Shown here: one piece after another, positions 24,840 through 33,271 of the stretch | Layout: every line of letters starts with the position of its first letter | Numbering within the stretch: the stretch's first letter is position 1 | DNA from: MED660 sp002691025 | Lineage (GTDB): Bacteria > Myxococcota_A > UBA9160 > UBA4427 | Reading direction: 5' to 3' | DNA length: 33,292 bases | Assembly: GCA_002170485.2 (NCBI GenBank) | Contig: NHDZ02000164.1 | Coordinates: forward strand, 1 to 33,292 | Notes under the pieces: model-generated | What the model saw: only the letters and a program-made list of their open reading frames with translations | Database searches by the model: none | What the model was told of the DNA's origin: nothing | Program-made: the position numbers and the translations under genes

Positions 24840-26633
24840 ATGTCCGCGAGAAACCCCGGTAGGAGTGGGACCCTGAATAAGAAGGCCGGAAAAAAGAGTC
24901 CCAGACAGGCGCAGCGCCCTGAGGTCGAATCTCCGGTGCCGCTTTCCCCGATGGCACAGACCCTGCTTCTCTGGGGAGCCTTCTTCCTGATCGGTCTTTT
25001 CGTATATGGGCCTGCGCTGGACGGCGCTTTCCTCTCGGATGACTTTCATTATGTGGCGACCAACGAGTACGTACACACGCCCAATGTTTCCAACCTGATC
25101 GCGATCTGGAATCCACAGAGTGAAGTGACCGTCCTGGTCGAGAACTACGCGCCCGTTCATCTGATGCTCCATTCGCTGGAGTGGCAGTTTTTCGGTTCCA
25201 GTGTCCAGGGCTACCACGTCGTCAACATCCTGCTTCATGCTTTGGCTGCAGCGATGTTGGTCAGTGTGTATCGCCGTAGTGGGATCGGAGTCTGGGCGGC
25301 GGCGGCGGGTGCTGCGTTCTTCTTTCTTCATCCGGCGAACGTGGAGTCGGTGGCCTGGATTTCCCAGATCAAGAGCGCATCGGCGCTGGTTCTTTCACTG
25401 GGCGCACTTCTGCTGCATGCTCGGCATCCGGCTCCGGCTCTCCTGCTGTTCGCTTTGGCCCTGCTGGCCAAGCCTTTTGCCGCGTTCGCCCTGATCGTGG
25501 TGGTGCTTTTTACCTGGGTGCGTGCGGCGCCGAACCGGGACGAGGGGGTCGCCAAGGCTCCGGCCTTTCCGGCTCACTGGGGTTGGCTCGGAGCGTGGTT
25601 GGCTGTGGTGTTGCTGTATGCCTCCGTGGAGTCCTCGGCGTTTTCTGAATCGGCCGCCATGACGCCGCCTCTGTATTCGGACGTCTGGGTTCGCGTTCTC
25701 ATGATCTTCAGCGTGGCTCTTCGCTATAGCTGGATGAGCCTCAGTGGACGTGGGCTCTCGACTTTCCATGAACCCCTTCCCGTCAGCGGCCTCGCGGACC
25801 CCTTCCTCATCGGCGGCGTTCTGGTCGTGCTCCTGCTTGGCCTCTGGACGGGTTGGGCTCTTCTCAAGCGGCGCGAAGAGGGCGTCTACCTGATGTGGGC
25901 GGCGGTGAGTCTGGCTCCTCTTTCTGGAGTCATTCCGCTTCCCTATCCCATGGCCGATCGGTATCTGTATTTCATCCTGCCCGGCCTGATTGGTGCATTC
26001 CTGCTGGGCGGGGCGCGCTGGTCCAGGGGCCTGGCGGGCCGCTGGGAACTCGACCTGCAGAAGAGGAAGCGGATTCGTGCAGGGGCCATGGTTGTGCTGG
26101 GTCTGGTCCTGATCCATGCGGGTCAATTGACCTACGACCGCGCGCATGTTTTCGTGTCGCCGGAGTCGTTGATGTCGGATGCCGAGCGCAACTATCCAGA
26201 GGGTGTTGCGTCGAGTACACGGAGGGCCACGCGCGCCGCGCAACAGGGCCGCTTCGACGATGCGGTGCGCTTTCTCCAGGTCGCCCGCGTGCGGGGTTAC
26301 AATCGGGTGGACAACCTGTTGCAGGATCCTTCGTTCGGACCCATGCAGAATCACCCTGATTTCGTGGCGATCAAACACGAGATGGCGGATGACTGGATCG
26401 ATCGTCTCTCGAAGAAAGAAGACATCAGTCACTATACGGCGCGCGCACTCGCTCAGGCGTATATCGTCAAGGGTCGGTATGCAGACGCAGCCGAGGTGCT
26501 TGAGGGGGCTGCCTCAAGACCCGGTCCCATAGGCGATGCCCTTCAGCAGGATGCCCAGGATGTCCGAGGCGAGATCGCATTCCGGAATCGTCTCAAGGCC
26601 GCTGAGCGGGCTCGCAAGTCAAACGCCCCCTAG
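24840..26633 (+). CDS. TMTC-like multispan protein (putative GT-C O-glycosyltransferase)
   Basis: A 597-residue membrane protein: a basic cytoplasmic tail of about 38 residues, about nine to eleven hydrophobic segments to about 425, then a soluble helical tail. FLSDDFHYVATNEYV has the acidic pair at 67-68; YHVVNILLHAL near 125, FFLHPANVESVAWI at 161-174 and LLAKPFA are the hallmarks of the TMTC/bacterial TMTC-like group, whose animal members O-mannosylate cadherins. Animal TMTCs carry many TPRs at the C-terminus; here only about 170 residues with weak alpha-helical repeats remain. The following minus-strand genes encode TPR lipoproteins. The start ATG is 9 bp after galE, so the two are likely co-transcribed. 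Substrate is unknown. Confidence 0.62.
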   Translation: MSARNPGRSGTLNKKAGKKSPRQAQRPEVESPVPLSPMAQTLLLWGAFFLIGLFVYGPALDGAFLSDDFHYVATNEYVHTPNVSNLIAIWNPQSEVTVLVENYAPVHLMLHSLEWQFFGSSVQGYHVVNILLHALAAAMLVSVYRRSGIGVWAAAAGAAFFFLHPANVESVAWISQIKSASALVLSLGALLLHARHPAPALLLFALALLAKPFAAFALIVVVLFTWVRAAPNRDEGVAKAPAFPAHWGWLGAWLAVVLLYASVESSAFSESAAMTPPLYSDVWVRVLMIFSVALRYSWMSLSGRGLSTFHEPLPVSGLADPFLIGGVLVVLLLGLWTGWALLKRREEGVYLMWAAVSLAPLSGVIPLPYPMADRYLYFILPGLIGAFLLGGARWSRGLAGRWELDLQKRKRIRAGAMVVLGLVLIHAGQLTYDRAHVFVSPESLMSDAERNYPEGVASSTRRATRAAQQGRFDDAVRFLQVARVRGYNRVDNLLQDPSFGPMQNHPDFVAIKHEMADDWIDRLSKKEDISHYTARALAQAYIVKGRYADAAEVLEGAASRPGPIGDALQQDAQDVRGEIAFRNRLKAAERARKSNAP

Positions 26634-26646
26634 GCCTTCGTTTCTC

Positions 26647-29133
26647 TCAAGAGGCCTGGGCGCTTGATTCTCCACCGAGGGTGTCGCGGAGTTCTTGTGC
26701 GGGTCCGAAGAGGGGATCGATCTCCAGAGCGGCATCCAATTCCTCCCTGGCCTCTTCGGCTCGGCCCATCTCGATGAGTGCCAGAGCCAGGTGGTAGTGG
26801 TACTCGGCACGGGGCGTGGATGCATTGTCGATCACGTAACGGAATTTCCAGTAGGCGACGCCGGCCTTCCCCTGTTTCAGGTACACGAACCCGAGTGTGT
26901 CATTGGCGTCGATCTGCTCGCCTGGGGAATCGACAGCGAGCTGAGCGAGTTGCTCGGCTCTTTCCAGATCACGGCCCTGCTCGGCCAGGAGGAGCGCAAG
27001 ATCGTTTTTGACGTGATGGAGTTTGCTCCCCGCTTGCAAGGCACGCTCGTAGAGCTCGATGGCTCGCTCGGGCTGTCCCGAGTGCATTTTGAGTCGCGCC
27101 AGCAGAGCCGTGCGATCGGCCGTCAGCTTGCCCGCCTCGGCCGCTTCCTCCAGCATGGCGATGGGTCGGGATGGATCCGCTGAAGCCAGGTAGGCGAGGG
27201 CCTGGATTTCATAGGACTGTTCGGCGACGCGAGGTGTGAGAAGGCGCGCTCTTTCGGCATCGTTTCTCGCGTCCTTGAGCCGTCCCTGGGAAAGGTGGAT
27301 CCGGGCTCGCACCAGATACGGAGGGCCCAGCCAATTGCTCGGCTCGATGATCTGGTTGACGCGGGCCATGGCTGAGTTGGTTCGACCCGCCTTGAGGTCG
27401 CTTTCGGTGAGGGCCTCAAGCACTTTCATGTTCTGGGGTTCCCGAGAGAGGGCATCCGAGAGCGCCTGATAGACGACTTCCGGTCGGTTCGAGTTTTCGC
27501 GCTCTTGCCGGTGGAGTTCCAAAGCGATGGCGGGTTGTCCGGGATCCTGGCCCAGCACCCGCATCAACATCTTGCGACCGACGCCCGGGGCGCGCGATGC
27601 GTAGTAGGACCGGGCCAGCATGATTTCTTCCTGTGTGGAAAGCGGGCTGACGCTTCGAAGCTGGATCAGGGATGCGGCGGCTCTTCGGTATTCTCGTAGA
27701 TTGAACTCGATCTGTGCTTTCAGTCTCAAGGTGGCGGGATTGGGTTCCCGCGCGGTGGCCATGGCTCTGTTGATCTGTTCGAGGGCCTCCGCGTTGAGTC
27801 CCTGCTTCATCAGGGCGTTGGCTGAAATCTGATACTCCAAGGTTCCCTTTGCATGTTCCGGGAGTTCGGAGATGGTCCTCACCGCGCCGACATAGTTCTG
27901 GGTGAGCAGCGCATGACGCGCGGCCAGTTGAGGGATCCGGGGGTCCTCGGGGAATTCGGTCCGGTATTTCCGTAACGTGGCTTCGGCGTCACGAAGACGC
28001 ATGTCCCGGTGCTGGAGGTTGAGTATCTCGGCGAGTCGGGCCGCATCCGTGTCGTCGCCCGTCAACCCGTCCTGCAGGTAGGCCAGTCCGCTTTCTGGAC
28101 CGAGTTTGGCCGAAAGGTGTTCCGCGTAGATCACCTGCATGGCGAGATTGCCTTCGGCATTTTCCAGGATCTGTTGATAGGCGGCGTCCCGGTCTTCTTC
28201 GGAAGCCCCTTGGTAGAGGCTTGCCTGATAGGTCCAGGCTTGCAGGTCCTGCGGTGCTGCGGAGATCCACTGCTTGAGGATCTCCTGCGCCATTTCTGCA
28301 TCTTGATCGCGAATGGCGAACTCCATCATCTGGTTGAAGGCCGCGATCTGTTCGGGTCGAGGGGAGTCGTCGAGGGATTGAGTCAGGAGGCTCTCATAGA
28401 TCTGCCGAGCCTGCTGCCTTCGATTCCCCATGGCCCTCGACAGGGCTTTGGCACGACGCAATTCCGCTTCAAGTCTGCGCGTGCCGCCTTTGTTCAGATA
28501 GCTTTGGTAGTTGCTCGCAATGCGGCCCAATTGATTCGGGGAGACACGGGCGAGGGGATTCTTGAGTTTCGCATTCCGGTCGATGGCTTCTTCCGTTTCT
28601 GCGAGGAGCCAGTTGACTTCGGGTTCGTACGGACTCCGCTTTTCCGCTTCCTTGATGAGCGACCGTGCTGAATCCAATTTGTTCTGATGCAGGGCGAGCC
28701 TGGCTTTCAGCAACCAGGCCTGTGCGCTTTCGGGGTTCGCCTCCAGCATCTGTTCACTCATGGCTTCGGCCGCCGACGGATCCGTCTGGACGAGGATCTC
28801 GCCGAGGCGCAGGGAGGTCTCCGGATCATCGGGCCGGATGGAAAGGGCGTCCTTGTAGAAATCGGCCGCTTCCATGTAGTGACCCGATTGGGCGAAGACC
28901 TCGGCGGCTCGTAGGTTCAGTTCGAGATCGTCCGGTTTGAGTCGGGTGGCCTGATAGAATTCGATCAGGGCTTCCTGGTTCCGCCCCTCCCGCAAGTAGG
29001 CCTCGGCATTTTCACGATGTCGGTCTGCGCTGTCCGTGAATAATCCGCAGGCCATCAGAAGAGCAGGGAAACAGGCAGAAAATGCGATCCAATGCAGTGG
29101 CGTCGCTCGTTTTTCAAGCAATGGCTTGTGCAT
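26647..29133 (-). CDS. Large TPR lipoprotein, PrsT-like (PEP-CTERM system associated)
   Basis: An 828-residue exported protein: basic N-terminus, hydrophobic stretch and lipobox LMAC give a probable outer-membrane or periplasmic lipoprotein. The rest is helical repeats; AEAYLREGRNQEALIEF near 43 starts the series. The C-terminal block NDLALLLAEQGRDLERAEQL, then DTLGFVYLKQGKAG, closely follows the C-terminus of PrsT-type TPR lipoproteins linked to exosortase/PEP-CTERM and exopolysaccharide loci. ATG at 29133 is 12 bp after the stop of the paralogous upstream gene, so the two form an operon. Likely role is as a scaffold in surface polymer or PEP-CTERM protein export; this is inference. No enzyme motif seen. 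Confidence 0.78.
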   Translation of the reverse strand: MHKPLLEKRATPLHWIAFSACFPALLMACGLFTDSADRHRENAEAYLREGRNQEALIEFYQATRLKPDDLELNLRAAEVFAQSGHYMEAADFYKDALSIRPDDPETSLRLGEILVQTDPSAAEAMSEQMLEANPESAQAWLLKARLALHQNKLDSARSLIKEAEKRSPYEPEVNWLLAETEEAIDRNAKLKNPLARVSPNQLGRIASNYQSYLNKGGTRRLEAELRRAKALSRAMGNRRQQARQIYESLLTQSLDDSPRPEQIAAFNQMMEFAIRDQDAEMAQEILKQWISAAPQDLQAWTYQASLYQGASEEDRDAAYQQILENAEGNLAMQVIYAEHLSAKLGPESGLAYLQDGLTGDDTDAARLAEILNLQHRDMRLRDAEATLRKYRTEFPEDPRIPQLAARHALLTQNYVGAVRTISELPEHAKGTLEYQISANALMKQGLNAEALEQINRAMATAREPNPATLRLKAQIEFNLREYRRAAASLIQLRSVSPLSTQEEIMLARSYYASRAPGVGRKMLMRVLGQDPGQPAIALELHRQERENSNRPEVVYQALSDALSREPQNMKVLEALTESDLKAGRTNSAMARVNQIIEPSNWLGPPYLVRARIHLSQGRLKDARNDAERARLLTPRVAEQSYEIQALAYLASADPSRPIAMLEEAAEAGKLTADRTALLARLKMHSGQPERAIELYERALQAGSKLHHVKNDLALLLAEQGRDLERAEQLAQLAVDSPGEQIDANDTLGFVYLKQGKAGVAYWKFRYVIDNASTPRAEYHYHLALALIEMGRAEEAREELDAALEIDPLFGPAQELRDTLGGESSAQAS

Positions 29134-29145
29134 TCTTCGTCCGGC

Positions 29146-31530
29146 CTAGGAGCCCTGCAGGCGCGCGAGTTCCTGTTGAGCGGCTTCGGTTTCAGGAAAG
29201 CCGGGTTTCTTGAGTGCCTCGATCAGGAGGGTGCGTGCGCCCTCCCTGTCTCCTTGGGCGACGAGAGCGGTCCCCAGTCGGTAACGGATGGATCCTGAAT
29301 CCGGTCTCGCCTCGAGGGCCTTGGACAAGGTCTCGACGGCTTTGTCAGCCTCTTCTCTTTGCAGGTAGACGTAGCCCAGTGTGTCCAAGGTATCGGCATT
29401 GGATTCGGTTCTGACCGCTCGCTGTGCGAGTCGGAGGGCCTTCTCGAGTTCGCGTTGATCACTGGCCAGGATCCAGGCCAGATCATTGTTGGCCCCGAGC
29501 GTGGAGGGGTCGGCTTCCAGGGACCGTTGCAGGTATTCCTCGCCGGAAGCCGTATTGCCGTTCATCAAGGCCAACTGGCTCAGGAGGTAGAGGCTTTCGC
29601 TCGACCTCGGTTCGGATTCAAGCGAGCGGTTCAGCAGTGCTTGCGCGCCTGGAAGGTCGCCCTGGTCACGGACGAGTTCCGCTTTGGCTCGCAGTGTTTC
29701 GGCTCGGTCTGGTTCGGCCAGGAGGGCGCGATCAAAGGCGGCCAGCGCCTCGGTGCTGTTTCCGGAGAGTTGATGGAAGCGGCCAAGCAGGTCCTCGGGT
29801 CCGGCCGACGATGGATTGGCGGCGGCGGCGGCCTGGATGGCGGCCAACGCCTGTGTGTCCTGCCCCAGGACCAGGTGGTCGGAGACCAGGGACCGCAACG
29901 CATGGCTATTGGCGAGGTCGGTGAGGTCGAGTTCGGAAGTAAGGATGACATCCAGAGCGGCCGCGGATCCCGCCCTCTTGCGGGCCAGTTCCGCGAATTC
30001 GACATGCGACACTTCAGAGTCCGGAAAGCGGGATCGAAGGCGGCTGAGTATGGCTTCTGCCTGTTCGTTGGCCCCGGCCGCCATGGCGGCTCGAGCGGCC
30101 ACCACATGAGCCTTGCCGTCGGGATCCGGTCGATAACGGATCTGTCTCTCTGCGAATTGGAGGGCCAGACCATACTTGCCCATCTGGTAATAGATCTCCG
30201 CCATTCGCAGCGCAGCATCGTTTTCGCCTTCGCCGGTTCGGATGGCCTCCCGGTATTCTTCGAGAGCCCGGGCGCGATCACCGACATTGAGAGCCGCGAC
30301 GCCAGCGAGGTAACGGGCCGCGGCGTTGTTGGGCCAGAGGATCAGGCCTTGATCGAACTTGGCCAGCGCTTCCTCCGGCCGATTCATTTTGAGCAGGATG
30401 GTCCCCTCGAGAAGGAGCTTGTAGCTCGGTTCCTCGATGCTGTTCGCGATCTGGCGGGCTCTCTCCAGGTCTCCTTCCGCAATCAGGATGTCGGCGAGAC
30501 TGAATTGGGTGGCGGGGGAAACATCGCGCGTTCTCTGTATGGCTTCTTCGAAGGCTTCACGGGCCAGAGCCGGGTTTGACTGACTCATGTGGAAGTCGGC
30601 GAGCATCCGCCAGGCGGCGGCCGTATCGAAGAGTTCCACGGACTCGCGGTACGTGGCCTCGGCTTCTTCCGGTCGGCCTGCGCGAAGTTGAGCGTCGGCG
30701 AGTTTGCCGCGCAATCGAAGGTCTTCCGGCGTGGCGGAGACCGCCCCCTGCCAGATGAGGATCACCCTCTCTGGATCATTTTGTTCCGTAAAGAAGTCCG
30801 AGGCCAGTTGTTGGAGGATGGCATCTTCGGGGAAACGCCCGAGGCAGTCTTCGAATGTGTTCTGTGACGTTTTCAGCGTTTCATCGCGGGACTTGTAGAA
30901 GAGCGCAAGAGCGGCGCACTTCCGACCGGCATCAGCCGGGTTTTCGGATTCAGAGGCGCGTTTGGCGATGGAGGTCAGGGCGGCTTCAGCCTCTTCCATC
31001 CGGCCCAGATCCATGAGCGCGCCCGCACTGAGAAGAGGGCCGGCTTCTTCTTCGGGATTCAATTCGATCAGGCGTTCGGCGTCGATGAGAGCCTTTTCCG
31101 GAAAGCCGCTACTCAGGTAGGCGGTTCCTCGGGACGATATGGCGAGCCAGTTTTCGGGGTCTCTCTCGATCACCCGGGAGAAGCTCCGGATCGATTCTTC
31201 GGGGGCGTCTCCGGAAAGGAGTGTGGAACCGAGCAGGAGCCCGGCCTGGACGCCGTATTCATCGGACTCGCTGGCTTTTCGCAGAGGCCATACGCCCAGG
31301 CTGCCTCGGCCGGTTCGAACCAGGGCGATGCCGAGGCGATAGCTGGCTTCGGCATTGTTTGAATCTTCGGCGATCAACTTTCTCAGCGGAACAATGGAGG
31401 CTTCGAATTGACCGGCATCCTGCAGTGAGCGGATTTCGTTGAGCTGTGATTGTGTGCTCTGGCTGCACGCAAAAAGACTGAGCGTGGCGATGAGAGTGAT
31501 CCACGTAAGAAAGCGCTTCCGCTCAATCAT
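29146..31530 (-). CDS. Large TPR lipoprotein, PrsT-like, paralogue of the next gene
   Basis: A 794-residue exported lipoprotein: MIERKRFLTWITLIATLSLF leads to a Cys in the FAC lipobox. TPR-like repeats fill the remainder, e.g. RSLQDAGQFEASIVPLRKL and AEASYRLGIALVRTGRG. The C-terminal block NNDLAWILASDQRELEKALR followed by DTLGYVYLQREEADKAVETL matches that of the downstream paralogue, so both belong to the PrsT-like family. ATG at 31530 is chosen: AGAGGAAG lies upstream, and the longer open frame back to 31635 adds a non-signal extension. Divergent from the PEP-CTERM gene across about 645 bp. A partner for exported surface proteins or polysaccharide is the best guess. Confidence 0.78.
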   Translation of the reverse strand: MIERKRFLTWITLIATLSLFACSQSTQSQLNEIRSLQDAGQFEASIVPLRKLIAEDSNNAEASYRLGIALVRTGRGSLGVWPLRKASESDEYGVQAGLLLGSTLLSGDAPEESIRSFSRVIERDPENWLAISSRGTAYLSSGFPEKALIDAERLIELNPEEEAGPLLSAGALMDLGRMEEAEAALTSIAKRASESENPADAGRKCAALALFYKSRDETLKTSQNTFEDCLGRFPEDAILQQLASDFFTEQNDPERVILIWQGAVSATPEDLRLRGKLADAQLRAGRPEEAEATYRESVELFDTAAAWRMLADFHMSQSNPALAREAFEEAIQRTRDVSPATQFSLADILIAEGDLERARQIANSIEEPSYKLLLEGTILLKMNRPEEALAKFDQGLILWPNNAAARYLAGVAALNVGDRARALEEYREAIRTGEGENDAALRMAEIYYQMGKYGLALQFAERQIRYRPDPDGKAHVVAARAAMAAGANEQAEAILSRLRSRFPDSEVSHVEFAELARKRAGSAAALDVILTSELDLTDLANSHALRSLVSDHLVLGQDTQALAAIQAAAAANPSSAGPEDLLGRFHQLSGNSTEALAAFDRALLAEPDRAETLRAKAELVRDQGDLPGAQALLNRSLESEPRSSESLYLLSQLALMNGNTASGEEYLQRSLEADPSTLGANNDLAWILASDQRELEKALRLAQRAVRTESNADTLDTLGYVYLQREEADKAVETLSKALEARPDSGSIRYRLGTALVAQGDREGARTLLIEALKKPGFPETEAAQQELARLQGS

Positions 31531-32175
31531 GTTCTTCCTCTTTTGGCTTGTGTTCCGCGACTCTCGGCCATTCATACGGTGCCTGATCTCCTCACCCACG
31601 AGGGGTGCTTTGAGTTGCCTCGGAATCGGAAGCATAGGATGCTGAGCGGTCGGACTCCAAGCGACTGCGCTTTGCCCTGATCTTCTTCGGCACGGTGAGG
31701 CCTTGAGCTAATCCCTCTTTTTCTTCTACGCGCGGTTGACCCCTGCGAGGGGCTGCGAACGCGAAGGGTGTGGCATTGAGAACGCAGGGGATCGCAGTCA
31801 GTTCATTTCCACGGAACAACAAGCTTCCCCGGAGGGCATATTACCCCAGGGGAATCCGGGGCGGCCCTCTTGGGGCTCGACCAACGCCCTGATGTGCTTA
31901 TCACTCGAAATTCAGCGGGAGTTCGTCACTTCCTGGATGCCCACGGCACTTATTTTTGTGGGAAAAGCAAAAAAATGAGGCTTTCTTAAAAAGTTCTGGA
32001 CAGCCTATATCGTCTCCGGGCATAGTGGCTGATGAAGAGGAAGGTTTCCAAGCCTTTCATGACCGTTTTCTTCTGAGGAAAACAAGCAAGAAGCTTCGAA
32101 AATCAAGACCCAACCTGGATTCAAACTTCAAGAAGTTCATACAGCAATTTTAATCAATCATGTAAGGGGCCAAAT
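31531..32175. promoter_or_regulatory. Divergent control region between TPR operon and PEP-CTERM gene
   Basis: About 645 bases with no convincing gene. The right part (about 31940-32175) is clearly richer in A and T than the surroundings. Elements seen: CACCC/GGGTG hairpin at 31593-31607; a weak sigma-54-like site (TGGCATTGAGAACGCA) at 31771-31786 on the plus strand with correct GG/GC spacing but poor other matches; a weak TATATC at 32006-32011; and AAGGGG ending 9 bases before the ATG at 32176. If the sigma-54 site is real, the PEP-CTERM mRNA would have a leader near 380 bases. Confidence 0.45.
31631..31660 (-). promoter_or_regulatory. Possible sigma-70 promoter for the TPR operon
   Basis: Reading the minus strand, TTGGAG (31660-31655) and TATGCT (31636-31631) are separated by 18 bases, about 100 bases before the ATG at 31530. 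Matches are 3 of 6 and 4 of 6 to the consensus, so this is only a candidate. Confidence 0.25.
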
Positions 32176-33180
32176 ATGATGTTACGAAAGTTAGTAAGCA
32201 TGGCCGTTGCTATAGGGATTGTCGGTTTCTCGGCTAGTACAGCCTGGGCCGCCGCATTCATCCCGGGTGGCAGCGAGTTGTCCATCAAGATTGCCAACCT
32301 TCCCCGCCTTGCAACCTCTGGTGATCCGACGAAGATCGCGGACGTGACCCTGAGCGGCGGAACTCTGACGGTGGGTGCGGATGTCTTTTCGACGGCAGGT
32401 CTGACGGTGGGAACCACTCTTTTGACAAGTGTGGCCTTGATGCAGAACCTGACCCTGAATGTCGATAACAATGCCGGAACCTTGCAGACTGGCTTCTCGG
32501 CGACGCCGAGTTCGACAGTGCCTGGTGGCTACACCCCCGGTAATCCCTGGGGCGGTAACCTCACCGGTGCGGGCAAGTTGACCGGTTCCGAAAGCCTCTG
32601 TGGCGGCGGTTCGGGTTGTCTCGGTGGTCGTAACCTGACCCTGAACGGATCGCTGATCATCTCGGCGGCCGGTGGGCTGGTTCTTCCCTTCCCCATCGAT
32701 GCGGTGGGTCGTGGCGGAACAGGCAGTGTGTCCCTCGGTGGCGCGGTGCTCTCGGCCAACGGTGGTCCCTGGATCACAGGTAAGGCTCGACTGACAGGTC
32801 TCAACACGAACGTGCTTCTGGTTCCCGGTCGTGGTGGTCAAGTGGGTGTGGGTGTAACCCTCGACCTGGCGACGACGGAAACCTCAGTCGGCGTGACGAC
32901 CATGGGTGGTCTCACCAGCACGGTGACAGCGACCGCTCCTGCCCGCCTGACGGAGGGCACAGTGACGCTGACCGGTACCAATAGCCTGACTGCTTCGGGT
33001 GCCGGTTCGGTGACCTTGATCTCACCGACGGTCATCAACACAGGCGCTCTCGCCCTCGGCAACCTGCCGGGTGTGTGGCGCACGAGCTTCAAGTTCGTGC
33101 CGGAGCCCGGTACTGTGTTGTTGCTGGTCAGTGGTGCGGCGGGTCTGGCCTTCATCGGTCGCAAGCGGATGAAGAGCTGA
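32176..33180 (+). CDS. PEP-CTERM sorting-domain protein
   Basis: A 334-residue secreted protein. The signal peptide has Lys/Arg near the start, a hydrophobic core and an AWA cleavage site around residue 25. The mature part is rich in Gly, Thr, Ser and Leu/Val with a repetitive beta-rich look (LTLNG, VTLTG, LTGxx patterns), and has two Cys in CGGGSGC near residue 150. The C-terminus holds VPEPGT at 308-313, a hydrophobic segment and the basic RKRMKS: a complete PEP-CTERM signal for exosortase (EpsH/XrtA family) processing. AAGGGG is 9 bases before ATG. No exosortase is in the window, so processing must come from elsewhere. Thr/Ser abundance suits an O-glycosylated surface protein (inference). 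No known domain recognised in the body. Confidence 0.9.
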   Translation: MMLRKLVSMAVAIGIVGFSASTAWAAAFIPGGSELSIKIANLPRLATSGDPTKIADVTLSGGTLTVGADVFSTAGLTVGTTLLTSVALMQNLTLNVDNNAGTLQTGFSATPSSTVPGGYTPGNPWGGNLTGAGKLTGSESLCGGGSGCLGGRNLTLNGSLIISAAGGLVLPFPIDAVGRGGTGSVSLGGAVLSANGGPWITGKARLTGLNTNVLLVPGRGGQVGVGVTLDLATTETSVGVTTMGGLTSTVTATAPARLTEGTVTLTGTNSLTASGAGSVTLISPTVINTGALALGNLPGVWRTSFKFVPEPGTVLLLVSGAAGLAFIGRKRMKS

Positions 33181-33230
33181 TCCAGTCACCGGAACCATGC
33201 AACATGGGGCTCTGAGTGAGCCCTGATCTA

Positions 33231-33271
33231 AGCGGCCATCCCTGGCTTCCAGGGGTGGCCGCTCTCTTTTT
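33231..33271 (+). terminator. Strong intrinsic terminator after the PEP-CTERM gene
   Basis: AGCGGCCATCCCTGG (33231-33245) pairs with CCAGGGGTGGCCGCT (33249-33263): a 15-bp stem with one G-U pair and a 3-base loop, then CTCTTTTT. It lies 50 bases past the stop. A second hairpin, GGGCTC/GAGCCC at 33207-33223, precedes it without a T-run. Confidence 0.9.

Noticed and set aside
26632..26657. AGGCCT inverted repeat between the convergent TMTC-like and TPR genes
   Set aside because: Only 6 bp with a 14-base loop and no T-run; weak evidence for a shared terminator.
31314..31323. GGTTCGAACC, similar to a tRNA T-arm
   Set aside because: Inside the TPR coding sequence; no acceptor, D or anticodon arms can be formed around it.
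31956..32153. Small open frame of 65 codons (Lys/Ser-rich) just before the PEP-CTERM gene
   Set aside because: Begins at GTG without a clear ribosome binding site, lies in AT-rich leader sequence and resembles no protein I know.
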